Shown: positions 18,012-27,290 of the stretch, in pieces
How the letters are laid out: the number at the start of each line of letters is the position of its first letter
Position numbering within the stretch: position 1 is the stretch's first letter
Assembly (NCBI GenBank): GCA_003265435.1
Contig: NOXC01000018.1
Span: 1-64,000, forward strand
DNA from: Cellvibrionaceae bacterium AOL6
GTDB taxonomy: Bacteria; Pseudomonadota; Gammaproteobacteria; Pseudomonadales; Cellvibrionaceae
Reading direction: 5' to 3'
DNA length: 64,000 bases
Notes under the pieces: model-generated
Seen by the model: only the letters and a program-made list of their open reading frames with translations
The model's database searches: none
What the model was told of the DNA's origin: nothing
Program-made: the position numbers and the translations under genes

Positions 18012-18967
18012 CTAAGCCGGCTCCGTAGCGCTCTGCTTCTGTTTTGCAGCCTGTTGACTGGCTTCGATTTTCGCTTGAATGTGTTCCCCAGCGCTTACCG
18101 GTGTATAGCGGTTAGGCCTCTCCGCTGTGATGCAGTTCGGCAGCGTTTCAATTTCCACAGCGCTGTCTGGATCAATAAACAAGGCGATGGAGTAGCGTTG
18201 CGGTGCCACACTTCGCGGTTGTACGCGATGTGGCGTTGATCGAAAAGTATCGTTGCTCCACCTTGCCATCAAATCACCGGTATTGATAACCACAAGATCT
18301 TTGTCCGCCGGTGCTGTGTGCCAGCGTCCATTTTTGTCGCAGACTTCCAGGCCGCTCACCCCATCCTGAAACAGCAGGGTGATGGTACCGTAGTCGGTGT
18401 GCGCGCCCGCGCCGAGTTGGTCTGGATTGAGTGTCTGGGTATCAATGACCGGGTAGTGAAGCACACGCATCGTGATGTTTTCACCGCAGTGTCGGGAAGA
18501 GAAAAAACCCGGGCTCCTTGTCAAATAGCCGATCAAAAAATGCACAGCATGCGGTGTGCAATCGCGTTGCCTTCGGCGTAAAAATCTAATACGGTACGGC
18601 GAAAAGATTCGGAAGGCCAACGCGAGGCATCTTCGTTGTAATGCGTGGCGTAACGCATGGTAAAACTTTCTTTGACATCGGCTCCCGCGCCGGGGTCCAA
18701 ATACTCGTCACCCTGTCGCAGGTACCCAAAGTTCTCGCTGGCTTTACGGTATGCGTAGGGCTGTTTTTCTTCAAAAGGTTGAGAAAAGAAGGCCTCGGCT
18801 TCGGAGAAACATCGTTGAATTAAATCGGGCGACAGGCCTGTATTTTTCAGTGCGAGAAAGCCGGTGCTGGTGAGTGCATGTTTAATCGACTCTGACAACT
18901 CTGCCAGTTGTTCGGGATCGGTTCCCCCTGCGGCTGAAAAGTCGACGACGGGGATTAAAGTACTCAT
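18012..18967 (-). pseudogene. 2OG-Fe(II) oxygenase (isopenicillin N synthase family), frameshifted
   Basis: A single gene read in two frames. The N-terminal part (18967 to about 18535) opens MSTLIPVVDFSAAGG and ends prematurely at AHRMLCIF. The C-terminal part holds the iron site GAHTDYGTITLLFQ (His, Asp), STPHRVQ (His) and the 2-oxoglutarate contact RYSIALF. Removing one base from the A6 run at 18535-18540 and one from the A6 run at 18502-18507 restores MLCIFDRLFDKEPGFFSSRH and a continuous protein of 317 residues. That stretch aligns residue for residue in length with the oxygenase at 56858. The ATG overlaps the puuD stop (ATGA), so it is the last gene of the purine operon. Relatives of this oxygenase occur beside purine genes elsewhere; the substrate is not established. 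Confidence 0.85.
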
Positions 18968-20205
18968 GGTGATGCCTCCAGAAATTGTACGAGCGCCTGC
19001 CGCTCTTGTTTGCTTAGCCCGGTAATATTGCCTAGCGGCATGTAGCCACTTGCAACGGCCGGGAGGCTTCGCGCGGCGCCCGCTTTCAATTGATCGGCGT
19101 TTTCAAAGAGCAGCCCCGCCGGCGCGGCGAGAAAGCCAGGTTGTGTTGGGGATGCGCTGTGGCAGGTGGCACAGTGTGTTCGAACAAGTTGCTCGATATG
19201 CGCATAGGGATCGGGCGTTTCAATCGCGCTAGGAATCGATTCAGCCGCGTTATCTTCTTCAGACTCGAGCGTCTCCGAGGGCGCCGCTTTTAAATGCGGG
19301 TAGGCCGCAAGCAGGGTGGCGAGCAATATAAGGCCACAGACACTCACAATGAGGATATGAGGACGGGTGTGACCCGCGTTTCGGAGATTGAAAAAATGAC
19401 GCGCGTACGCGGTAAGACTCAATATCGCAATCAGCGCAAAGACACTGAGTTCATGATTGTAGAGTGCAGCATAATGATTGCTGATCATGCAGAAGATGAC
19501 GGGCAGCGTGAAATAATTGTTAAACAGGGAGCGCTGCCGTGCGCGCAACATGCCTTGTAGATCCGGTTCCGGGTTGCGCTCAAGCTCGGCAATATAGCGT
19601 TTTTGGGCGGGAATGATGCCGAAAAATACGTTGCCGGCCATGATGGAGGCCAGTAGTGCACCGACGTGCAGATAGGCGGCTCGACCGCTAAAGCTGGCGT
19701 CCGCAATGAAACAGGCGGCGAGGCAAAGCAGCACAATGCCCGCAACGAGTGAGGGTGTATGCTTGTCTACCAGTGCCTTAAATAAACATTCGTACAGGGC
19801 CACGCCAATCGCAAGAAAGCTCACGCTGAAGGCAATGGCCGCTGCCGGTCCGGGCAACCAGCTCGTTTCGTCGAGTAGATAGAGACGCGCCTGGCTGTAG
19901 TACAGCACCGACATCAACAATATGCCTGTGAGCCAAGTAGCGTAAGCCTCCCACTTAAACCAGTGCAAGTTCGCCGGCATGGTTTCCGGTTTGGAATGGT
20001 ATTTATTGACCTCATAAATGCCACCTCCATGGAATGCCCAAAGCTCACCGCGAATATTTTGCGCCTGCTTGGCCGCAGGCGCGGGCGAGAGGCTGGTATC
20101 GAGCCAGACGAAATAGAAGGATGCACCTATCCAGGCAATCGCAGCGATGACGTGGAACCAGCGAAAGAAAAGGTTCAACCAGTCTAAGATCAATGATTCA
20201 ATCAA
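18964..20205 (-). CDS. puuD: Urate hydroxylase PuuD (membrane, cytochrome c type)
   Basis: Membrane protein of about 413 residues that oxidises urate to 5-hydroxyisourate without making hydrogen peroxide. The N-terminal part has about eight helices and the family motif LWAFHGGGIYEVNKYH; the C-terminal domain has one heme c site, CATCH, with a later Met in SGYMPLGN. TTG at 20205 is preferred as start: it overlaps the guanine deaminase stop and has AAGGAA 7 bases upstream, giving (M)IESLILDWLNLFFRW. A longer ATG reading starts at 20235. It follows guaD and precedes the oxygenase in the operon. Confidence 0.92.
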   Translation of the reverse strand: MIESLILDWLNLFFRWFHVIAAIAWIGASFYFVWLDTSLSPAPAAKQAQNIRGELWAFHGGGIYEVNKYHSKPETMPANLHWFKWEAYATWLTGILLMSVLYYSQARLYLLDETSWLPGPAAAIAFSVSFLAIGVALYECLFKALVDKHTPSLVAGIVLLCLAACFIADASFSGRAAYLHVGALLASIMAGNVFFGIIPAQKRYIAELERNPEPDLQGMLRARQRSLFNNYFTLPVIFCMISNHYAALYNHELSVFALIAILSLTAYARHFFNLRNAGHTRPHILIVSVCGLILLATLLAAYPHLKAAPSETLESEEDNAAESIPSAIETPDPYAHIEQLVRTHCATCHSASPTQPGFLAAPAGLLFENADQLKAGAARSLPAVASGYMPLGNITGLSKQERQALVQFLEASP

Positions 20206-21506
20206 TGTCGATTTCCTTGTTGTGTATAGACGCACTCGCCCATGGTGTGGGTCTCTTGCACCAGACGGTCATCCGCCATCGTGATGTAAGCGAACAGTTC
20301 CTCTTGGATGGTTCGACAATGAGAAACACGCGTGCTCAAGCAGCGGTGGCTGCGCGCGTCGAGCACAATAAAATCCGCTTCCTTGCCTTTTTCAAAATTG
20401 CCAATGTACTGATCGAGCCGCAGTGACGTTGCCGCACCCAAGGTCACATCGTAGAGCGCTTCCAGTGAGGAGTAGCTGTGTTGTTGCAGTTGCGTCACCT
20501 TGTAGGCATCGGCTAACGTACGGAACATGCTTAAACTGGTGCCCGCACCGACATCCGATCCCGGGGCATAGTGAATCCCCATCGCTTGCAACTGTTTTAA
20601 ATTCAGTAGGCCACTGCCGAGAAACAGGTTCGACGAGGGGCAAAATGCGACGGTGCTGCCCATGTCCGCAATCCGCTGGCGTTCACTGTCGGTGAGATGG
20701 ATGCAGTGCGCAAAGATACTTTTGGCGGTATGCAGACCATAGCGCTCGTAGCAGTCCAGGTAATCGGATGCCTCGGGAAAGAGGCCGAGCGTCCAATCGA
20801 TTTCCGCTTTATTTTCACTTAAATGGGTATGCACCCAGAGGCCGGGGTAGTCATCGACGAGCTGCCCGGCCCGTTGTAATTGTTCGGGGGTGGAGGTCCC
20901 GGCGAATCGAGGCGTGACCGCGTAGCCCAAGCGACCTCTCTGGTGATATTGTTCGATCAGTTTGCGGGTGTCTGCAATGCCGGTTTCATGGTCATTCAAC
21001 GCGGCAGGGGCGTTGCGGTTCATCAGTACTTTGCCCGCAATAATGCGCATCTTTTTTTCGAGCGCCAGTTCAAAGAGTTGTGCACAGGCGTGGCGGTGGC
21101 TGGTGCTGAAGACAACGGCCGTGGTCGTACCGTGGCGCAGCAGAGAATGTAGGAACTGACGGTTCTTTTCCAGCGCGTACTCAACGGATGCAAACGCAGA
21201 CTCGGCGGGAAAGGTGTAGGTGTTCAGCCATTCAAGAAGCTGCTCGCCGTAGGAGCCGATGATATTTAATTGCGGCGCATGAACGTGTGCGTCAATCAAT
21301 CCGGGGAAAATTAATGCGCCCTGTTTGTCGATAACGGTTGACGGGTTCAGACCTTGCTTGAACGCTTCTGATGCGGGCACAAGTTGCTGGACTCGACCAT
21401 TTTCCAGTGACAGGACGGCATCATCAATATATTCAAACGCCTCGGCTTTCGACGCAAAGCCTGAACGAAAATGCGCGACGCGAGCGCGATAGTGCTTGGC
21501 CTCCAC
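20202..21506 (-). CDS. guaD: Guanine deaminase
   Basis: Amidohydrolase-superfamily guanine deaminase of 434 residues converting guanine to xanthine. Zinc ligands are visible: HVHAP, HTHLSEN, FAHCIHL and the Asp in PGSDVGAGTS. FCPSSNLFLGSGLLNL is the usual loop of guanine deaminases. The start MEAKHYRARVAHF is 2 bases from the uraH stop. Its product xanthine is the substrate of the Xdh complex encoded upstream in the same operon. Confidence 0.93.
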   Translation of the reverse strand: MEAKHYRARVAHFRSGFASKAEAFEYIDDAVLSLENGRVQQLVPASEAFKQGLNPSTVIDKQGALIFPGLIDAHVHAPQLNIIGSYGEQLLEWLNTYTFPAESAFASVEYALEKNRQFLHSLLRHGTTTAVVFSTSHRHACAQLFELALEKKMRIIAGKVLMNRNAPAALNDHETGIADTRKLIEQYHQRGRLGYAVTPRFAGTSTPEQLQRAGQLVDDYPGLWVHTHLSENKAEIDWTLGLFPEASDYLDCYERYGLHTAKSIFAHCIHLTDSERQRIADMGSTVAFCPSSNLFLGSGLLNLKQLQAMGIHYAPGSDVGAGTSLSMFRTLADAYKVTQLQQHSYSSLEALYDVTLGAATSLRLDQYIGNFEKGKEADFIVLDARSHRCLSTRVSHCRTIQEELFAYITMADDRLVQETHTMGECVYTQQGNRH

Positions 21507-21507
21507 G

Positions 21508-21855
21508 CTAGCTGCCTCGGTAGCTCGAGAAGCCGAATTGATTTAGCAATAACGGTACATGGTAGTGCTCATCGGTATGGTCCACGACAAAGGGCAGGCG
21601 GATATCGGCAAAAAAGCATGAGCGCTGTTGGGCTTTAAACCAATCCTGCGTATGAAATACGAGTGTCCAAATACCGCTGTGCAGTGTAAATTCTTCGGGC
21701 CAGTGCAATACGCGCCCGTCATCATTCGTCGACGCGGAGCACAAAGGCTTATCGTCAAGCGGTGAGTACAGCGATACCAGGACGCCCTTCGCGGGTGTAC
21801 CCGTGTGTAGGTCAAGAATATGGGTTGTAATAGGGGCTTTCGCGGATGGAGGCAT
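21508..21855 (-). CDS. uraH: Hydroxyisourate hydrolase
   Basis: Transthyretin-related protein of 115 residues that opens the 5-hydroxyisourate ring to give OHCU. The N-terminal histidine motif THILDLHTGTPAKG and the terminal tetrapeptide YRGS are both diagnostic. No signal peptide. Two-base gap to uraD upstream and two-base gap to guaD downstream. Confidence 0.95.
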   Translation of the reverse strand: MPPSAKAPITTHILDLHTGTPAKGVLVSLYSPLDDKPLCSASTNDDGRVLHWPEEFTLHSGIWTLVFHTQDWFKAQQRSCFFADIRLPFVVDHTDEHYHVPLLLNQFGFSSYRGS

Positions 21856-21857
21856 GA

Positions 21858-22370
21858 TTATAGATTTCCCGCTGTGTTAAGGTCCAATTGCGCAAAGCGC
21901 AGTTTCATGATCGCGAGTTGCTCGTGTGCGGCGTTGCTAATTTCTTCTTCTCGTGGATTGTTGAGTCGTTCCGATAGGGCAACGCACATTTCGGCTGCAG
22001 ATTTACCACTCGCGCAAATAATAAAAATAAAGCCGAAACGATCGAAGTAGCGATCGTTGAGGCATTTCAATTCTGTCAGGATGGCGTCGCTGGCTTGGGC
22101 AACTTGCCCTTGTTCCTTGTGAGCCTGTTTCGCAAATCGGTTGCGCAGCACCTCCATATCTCCGATGCGAGGGTGCGCGGCGAAGGCCTCCAGGTATTCG
22201 GCTTCGCTGGCCGAGCGCCACTCTTTTTCCATCGTGTCCAATAAATTCGGCTCCGACTCGAAAGGGCCTGTCGAGAGTACGCGCTCTACCCATGTTGGGC
22301 AGTGGCAGCAGTGCATCAGCAGGCGTTTTTGCTCTTCGCTCGAAAGCGAATTAAAGACTTGAATGTCCAT
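21858..22370 (-). CDS. uraD: OHCU decarboxylase
   Basis: Protein of 170 residues that converts 2-oxo-4-hydroxy-4-carboxy-5-ureidoimidazoline to (S)-allantoin. Family signatures are the N-terminal FNSLSSEEQKRLLMHCCHCPTWVE, AHPRIGD (the active-site His) and FGFIFIICASGKSA. Overlaps the end of xdhC by 20 bases. Confidence 0.94.
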   Translation of the reverse strand: MDIQVFNSLSSEEQKRLLMHCCHCPTWVERVLSTGPFESEPNLLDTMEKEWRSASEAEYLEAFAAHPRIGDMEVLRNRFAKQAHKEQGQVAQASDAILTELKCLNDRYFDRFGFIFIICASGKSAAEMCVALSERLNNPREEEISNAAHEQLAIMKLRFAQLDLNTAGNL

Positions 22371-23229
22371 TGTCTGTTTCTACGGTTTCATTAGCGAGAT
22401 AGTGTTGTTTAAGCTGGGGCCAGCTGACGCCGCTTTTGGAAGACGACGGCTGTGTGTCCGCTTCCAGCAGGGTCAAAAGTTGCCCAACGATGGAAATGGC
22501 AATATGAAAAGGGGTTTGGCCCGGAATATCGAGTAAGCCGAGGGGGCTGCATAATTGGGCGATGTCGTCGTCGCTGAACGAAGCACTGCGCAGGCGACGG
22601 CGAAAGCGCAGTGCTTTTGTTTCAGAGCCCACCATCCCGATAAATCGCTGATGCTTTCTGTCGAGTAAGGCTTCGACAAGTGCGTAGTCAGCGGCATGGT
22701 CGTGCGTCATGATCAGGTGGATGTCACCGTCATTCACGTTGGCGATGTGCTCGCAATACTGCTCGTAGAGGTGGCATTCCGTCAGGACTCCAGCGGGTGC
22801 TTCAAGCAAAGCCTCACGGGTATCGACCCAATGCAGCTGGACAGGGAGTTTGGCAATCAGCGGCAGCAGCTCTCGCGCAATATGACCGGCGCCGTAGACG
22901 TGGATACGCTGCAGCGGCGCGGCGAAGCATTCGTAGAGAATACTCATTTTGCCTCCGCAACATTGCTGAGTCTTGCTGGCCAGGGCAATGTGCTCGAGGT
23001 CCTGCATGGCCTCACCTCGCTTTAACAAAGCTCGGGCGTGCTCCACTGCACGGTATTCGAGTTTACCCCCGCCGATGGTGTCATAACTTTCATCGGCCGT
23101 GACCAGCATTTTTGCCCCAGCTTTGCGCGGGGCTGAACCGTGAGTACCGAGTACTGTAATTAACACGTAGGCGATTTTATGCTCGTGTAAATGATGTAGG
23201 GCCTCGGGCCAGGGGGTGCTATGCATCAT
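22351..23229 (-). CDS. xdhC: Xanthine dehydrogenase accessory protein XdhC
   Basis: Protein of about 292 residues that inserts the sulfurated molybdenum cofactor into xanthine dehydrogenase. Signatures: VLITVLGTHGSAPRKAGAKMLV, LKRGEAMQDLEHIAL with QQCCGGKMSILYE, the Rossmann segment HVYGAGHIARELLPLI and GMVGSETKALRFRRRL. The start is one of two ATGs at 23229/23226 inside the 3' end of xdhB; the open frame extends further upstream, but the family starts here. Confidence 0.92.
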   Translation of the reverse strand: MMHSTPWPEALHHLHEHKIAYVLITVLGTHGSAPRKAGAKMLVTADESYDTIGGGKLEYRAVEHARALLKRGEAMQDLEHIALASKTQQCCGGKMSILYECFAAPLQRIHVYGAGHIARELLPLIAKLPVQLHWVDTREALLEAPAGVLTECHLYEQYCEHIANVNDGDIHLIMTHDHAADYALVEALLDRKHQRFIGMVGSETKALRFRRRLRSASFSDDDIAQLCSPLGLLDIPGQTPFHIAISIVGQLLTLLEADTQPSSSKSGVSWPQLKQHYLANETVETDNGHSSL

Positions 23230-25573
23230 GATGTTCTGACTCCTTGCGGTGCGTGCTGTCCGCTCGGTAGGCGCGCGCGGCCTCCATGCTGAAAAAAACC
23301 TGCTCCGGGGTTGCCGGAGCAGCAAGTGGAGGTGCGTAATGGTAATCGGCGGCTGCGGCGCAAGCGTCGCGCAAGGCCGACCATACAGAAATGGCCAGCA
23401 TTAACGGCGGCTCACCCACGGCCTTGGATCGGTAAATAGATTCTTCGCGGTTGGGTTGGTCAAACAGTGCGACATGAAAGGCTTCCGGCACATCTGCCCC
23501 CGTGGGGATTTTGTAATTGGCCGGACTGTTCGACAAAATGCGACCCTTGTCATCCCACACAAGTTCTTCGGTCGTAAGCCAGCCCATGCCCTGTACGAAG
23601 GCGCCTTCAATTTGACCGATATCAATTGCAGGATTCAAGGAGTGTCCGACGTCATGCAATATGTCCACGCGCGTGACGCGGTACTCGCCAGTAAATGCAT
23701 CGACAAGGACTTCCGACACGGCCGCGCCATGCGCGAAGTAGAGGAAAGGGCGGCCTTGCGCCGCCTTGCGGTCGTAGCCGATGCGTGGCGTTTTATAAAA
23801 TCCGGTCGCTGACAGGGAGACACGCGCAAAATAGGCAGCTTTGACCAGGTCGGGGAACGCCATGGTGTTTTTGCCGAGATGAACCAGATCATTCTCAATG
23901 GAAAAGTCTTCCGGTTCGATGGCGTATTCTTTTACCGCAAAATCCCGCAGGCGCTCGCGCAGGATTTTGGCGGCGTTGAATGCGGCCATGCCGTTCAAAT
24001 CTGTGCCTGCGGAGGCCGCCGTCGGGGATGCGTTGGGGACTTTGTCGGTGCGTGTGGAGGCCACGCGGACGCGACTGTAATCAATGCCTAGCGCCCGGGC
24101 GGTAATTTGCGCAACCTTGGTGTAAAGCCCCTGCCCCATTTCCGTTCCTCCGTGGCTGACATGCACGCTGCCGTCGGTGTAAATGTGCAGGAGGGCGCCG
24201 CCCTGGTTCAAATGCTTGGAGGTAAAGGAAATACCAAACTTCACCGGGGTGAGGGCCAGGCCTTTTTTGAACGCACTGTTATTGCGATTAAATTCGGTGA
24301 TGGCTTCCCGGCGCGCCCAATAAGATGCGCTGGTTTCAAGCTGTTGAATTAATTCTGGCAGGACCTCATCGTCCACCTTCTGCCCGTAGGGCGTGGTATT
24401 GCGATCGCCTTGGTAGAGATTTCGTTTGCGTACCGTTAACGGGTCTAAACCTGTTTTCCGTGCTACCTCCTCGATCATCGCCTCGGCGAGCAGAACACCT
24501 TTGGGGCCGCCAAAACCTCGAAACGCGGTGTTGGAGACAGTATGGGTTTTTCCTCGATATCCGGTGATTCGGGCATGGGGATAATAATACGCATTATCGG
24601 TATGAAACATGGCCCGGTCGACCACGCCGTCCGAGAGGTCCGCAGTGCACCCACATTTACCGACAAGCTCGCAATCCACGCCGAGAATCTGGCCTTGCTG
24701 ATCGTAGCCGATGTCGAAGCGTTGCCAAAAATCGTGGCGCTTGCCCGTCTGTACCATGTCATCCTGGCGAGGCATTCGGTATTTCGCCGGGCAGCGATTG
24801 CGAACGGCGAACACGGCAGCCATGCACGAGAGCGCTGCAGCCTGACTTTCCTTGCCGCCAAAGCCTCCGCCCATGCGCCGTGTTTCGGCCTGGACTAGGC
24901 CGATGGGCACACCCAGCACCTGCGCGGCCAACTTTTGCACTTCGGCAGGGTGCTGCGATGACGCGTGAATATGTACGCCGCCGTCTTCTGTTGGAATGGC
25001 CAGACTGATCTGACCCTCCAAGTAAAAATGCTCCTGACCTCGGATATACAGCTCGCCTTGTGTGCGCAACGGTGCGTCGCTAAGCGCTTTGTCTGCGTCC
25101 CCTCGCGCAATGGTATGAGTCGGGAGGACGAAATCCTGCTGGGCCAACGATGTCTTTGGGTGAAGGATGGCCGGCAGCGGTTCATATTCAATTTTGGCCA
25201 GGCGCACGGCGCGCTTGGCGGCTTCCAGGCTGGTCGCGGCAACCGCAAAAACCGGTTGGCCGACATACTGCACCTCGTCGCGCGCGAGCAACATATCGCC
25301 GTGAAACACGGGGGAAATATCGGGGTTCCCGGGAACGTCATCGACGGTAATCACATCGCGTACGCCCGGCGCTTTGACCACCTCGCTCAGGTCCATGCTC
25401 AGAATTTTTGCGCGTGCATGCTCGGAATGCCCTGTCGCGATATGCAGGGTATTGGGCCATTCCGGCATGTCATCAATGTACTCGGCGGTACCCGTTACGT
25501 GCTTGATTGCGGACTCATGCTCTGGGCTCGCTTTGTGGCTGCCGTGAGGGACGGCTTCAGGCAATTTACGCAT
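23219..25573 (-). CDS. xdhB: Xanthine dehydrogenase molybdopterin subunit
   Basis: Large subunit of 784 residues. Markers: ESAIKHVTGTAEYIDDMPEWPNTLH at the N-terminus, GQEHFYLEGQISLAIP, RRMGGGFGGKESQAA, FRGFGGPKG, HLNQGGALLHIYTDGSVHVSHGGTEMGQGLYTKVAQ and the C-terminal KAVGEPPLMLAISVWSALRDA, whose Glu is the catalytic residue of the family. The ATG at 25573 overlaps xdhA by 8 bases; an upstream reading lies in xdhA. It forms the XdhAB heterotetramer and oxidises hypoxanthine and xanthine to urate. Confidence 0.95.
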   Translation of the reverse strand: MRKLPEAVPHGSHKASPEHESAIKHVTGTAEYIDDMPEWPNTLHIATGHSEHARAKILSMDLSEVVKAPGVRDVITVDDVPGNPDISPVFHGDMLLARDEVQYVGQPVFAVAATSLEAAKRAVRLAKIEYEPLPAILHPKTSLAQQDFVLPTHTIARGDADKALSDAPLRTQGELYIRGQEHFYLEGQISLAIPTEDGGVHIHASSQHPAEVQKLAAQVLGVPIGLVQAETRRMGGGFGGKESQAAALSCMAAVFAVRNRCPAKYRMPRQDDMVQTGKRHDFWQRFDIGYDQQGQILGVDCELVGKCGCTADLSDGVVDRAMFHTDNAYYYPHARITGYRGKTHTVSNTAFRGFGGPKGVLLAEAMIEEVARKTGLDPLTVRKRNLYQGDRNTTPYGQKVDDEVLPELIQQLETSASYWARREAITEFNRNNSAFKKGLALTPVKFGISFTSKHLNQGGALLHIYTDGSVHVSHGGTEMGQGLYTKVAQITARALGIDYSRVRVASTRTDKVPNASPTAASAGTDLNGMAAFNAAKILRERLRDFAVKEYAIEPEDFSIENDLVHLGKNTMAFPDLVKAAYFARVSLSATGFYKTPRIGYDRKAAQGRPFLYFAHGAAVSEVLVDAFTGEYRVTRVDILHDVGHSLNPAIDIGQIEGAFVQGMGWLTTEELVWDDKGRILSNSPANYKIPTGADVPEAFHVALFDQPNREESIYRSKAVGEPPLMLAISVWSALRDACAAAADYHYAPPLAAPATPEQVFFSMEAARAYRADSTHRKESEHHDA

Positions 25574-27017
25574 GATGTCGGTCTCCTTCGGTTTCAGGCG
25601 ACCAAATCGACAGGGGCGTCGCGCGTCCAGCGCGCCAGGCTTTTTCCAGAAGTGCCTGGGCCATGGCCATACGGTAGGCTGCACTGGCGCGCACGTCGTC
25701 GAGCGGTTGCAACGATTGCAAGGCCTCTTTAGCGCGAGCGAGGCTGTCTGGGTTGCCAATGTCGGTGCCCTTTAGTGCCGCTTCGACTTGAGGTAAGCGC
25801 AATGGCGTGGCTGCCATACCGCCTACCGCGACACGCACGGTGTCGGCTTTGTCGGACTCAGTGGATGACGCAATCCGCACGGCCAACATCACACTGCTGA
25901 TGTCGTCTTCGAAGCGTTTACTGATTTTGAAGCAGTGCAAGGTATCGTCGAGCTGCGTTTTGGGAATGTGGATACGGGCGAGATATTCGTTCTCTGCGAG
26001 CGCGGTCTGCTTGTAGCCCTGATAAAAATCCTCAAGCGCTATCCGACGAGCCTGGCCCTCGTCATCGATGAGTTCGAGCTCGGCATCCAGGCACAACAAC
26101 AATGGCGGCAGGTCGGCGATCGGTGAGGCATTGACGATGTTGCCACCGATGGTGCCTCGATTGCGTATTTGGCGCGAGGCAATACGAGACAGCAACGCAT
26201 GAATGGCAGGGATGGACTTAAAGCGCGTTTCTAATTGTGCGTAGCGCACCGCGGCGCCCAACACCAGGTTGTCCTCATTTTCAGTAATGCATGTCAGGGA
26301 TGGGATCTCACTCAGATCAATCACCTGCTCGAAGGGGGTGTAACGTTGCGTGACCTCAAGCCAGAGATCTGTACCTCCGGCGACCAAGACCGCATTGGGG
26401 AGGGCGCGCATTGCAGCCTGTAATTCGTGCTCTGAACGCGGGCGCGCATAGGAGGCATGGCCCGCTTCGGACGCGGTGTTGCTCAGTTCGATATTGCCAA
26501 CTTCAAGGGCGTGCTCACCAAATTGGGGCATTTTAAGCCCGGCTTCAATGATCGGGCGGTAGCCAGTGCAGCGACAGAGATTGCCGGAAATGGCCTCGCA
26601 GATCGCCTCGCGTAGAGGGGGTTCATCGTGCCCCTTCGCATTTTCGTGTAGCGCCGCGAGTGACATGACAAAGCCGGGTGTGCAGTAGCCACATTGGCTG
26701 CCGTGACAGGCGACCATGGCCGCTTGTGCGGGGTGCAGTGTGTCGCCGTCGGATAGGTGTTCTACCGTAAAAATCTGTTTGCCGGTTACCGCGTGAAGCG
26801 GCGTAATACAGGCATTAATAGAGCGGAAAGTCGGAGAAGCGCTCTCCGTTTCACGAACGAGTACGGTGCAGGCGCCGCAGTCGCCCGAGGCGCAACCCTC
26901 TTTCGTGCCGGTCAAGCCGGCTTGCTGTCGTACGAATTGCAGTAGCGTGGCATGTGCCGCCTGGCCTTCGAGTTCGTAGCTTGTGTTGTTGATCAGTATG
27001 TTCACGCTTTTCGCCAT
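25566..27017 (-). CDS. xdhA: Xanthine dehydrogenase iron-sulfur/FAD subunit
   Basis: Small subunit of about 483 residues. Two 2Fe-2S sites: CASGDCGACTVL with a further Cys, and CGYCTPGF plus CRCTGYRPI. The FAD-binding part follows (PNAVLVAGGTDLWLEV, IASRQIRNRGTIGGNIVNASPIADLPP). The ATG at 27017 (MAKSVNILINNTSYELEG) is preferred to the upstream codon at 27053. It is the first gene of the eight-gene purine operon; the 273-base gap to the divergent ABC importer operon holds a RutR-box-like site. Confidence 0.94.
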   Translation of the reverse strand: MAKSVNILINNTSYELEGQAAHATLLQFVRQQAGLTGTKEGCASGDCGACTVLVRETESASPTFRSINACITPLHAVTGKQIFTVEHLSDGDTLHPAQAAMVACHGSQCGYCTPGFVMSLAALHENAKGHDEPPLREAICEAISGNLCRCTGYRPIIEAGLKMPQFGEHALEVGNIELSNTASEAGHASYARPRSEHELQAAMRALPNAVLVAGGTDLWLEVTQRYTPFEQVIDLSEIPSLTCITENEDNLVLGAAVRYAQLETRFKSIPAIHALLSRIASRQIRNRGTIGGNIVNASPIADLPPLLLCLDAELELIDDEGQARRIALEDFYQGYKQTALAENEYLARIHIPKTQLDDTLHCFKISKRFEDDISSVMLAVRIASSTESDKADTVRVAVGGMAATPLRLPQVEAALKGTDIGNPDSLARAKEALQSLQPLDDVRASAAYRMAMAQALLEKAWRAGRATPLSIWSPETEGDRHHA

Positions 27018-27109
27018 TGCTGAGTGGGTACTTCTCGCTATCCCGGTGGCCAAACGGCGTCAATCGGAATGAGTTCAGTATCGGTGTTCTCGAACATGAT
27101 TGCAAAAAG

Positions 27110-27125
27110 CTGGCCAGATAGACAG
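27110..27125. promoter_or_regulatory. RutR-box-like operator upstream of xdhA
   Basis: CTGGCCAGATAGACAG matches 9 of the 14 fixed positions of TTGACCAnnTGGTCAA. It lies 93 bases upstream of xdhA in the divergent region. It is one of the weaker sites but shares the CTGnC..AnnTAGACAG form seen at 55924. Confidence 0.45.
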
Positions 27126-27290
27126 GAATTTGTCTGAGCTTAGTGAATGCATAATTACGCGGGGCGAAGCCTCTCAAAATGAACGCCCGTGCCGGCGCTG
27201 GATTTGGGCGTGGTAGCGCATTAACACGATAAATTATGGGGTTTTTCTTCAAAAACCGCGAGTCTTTCTCCGCTATGGTGTTTTTCTGTT

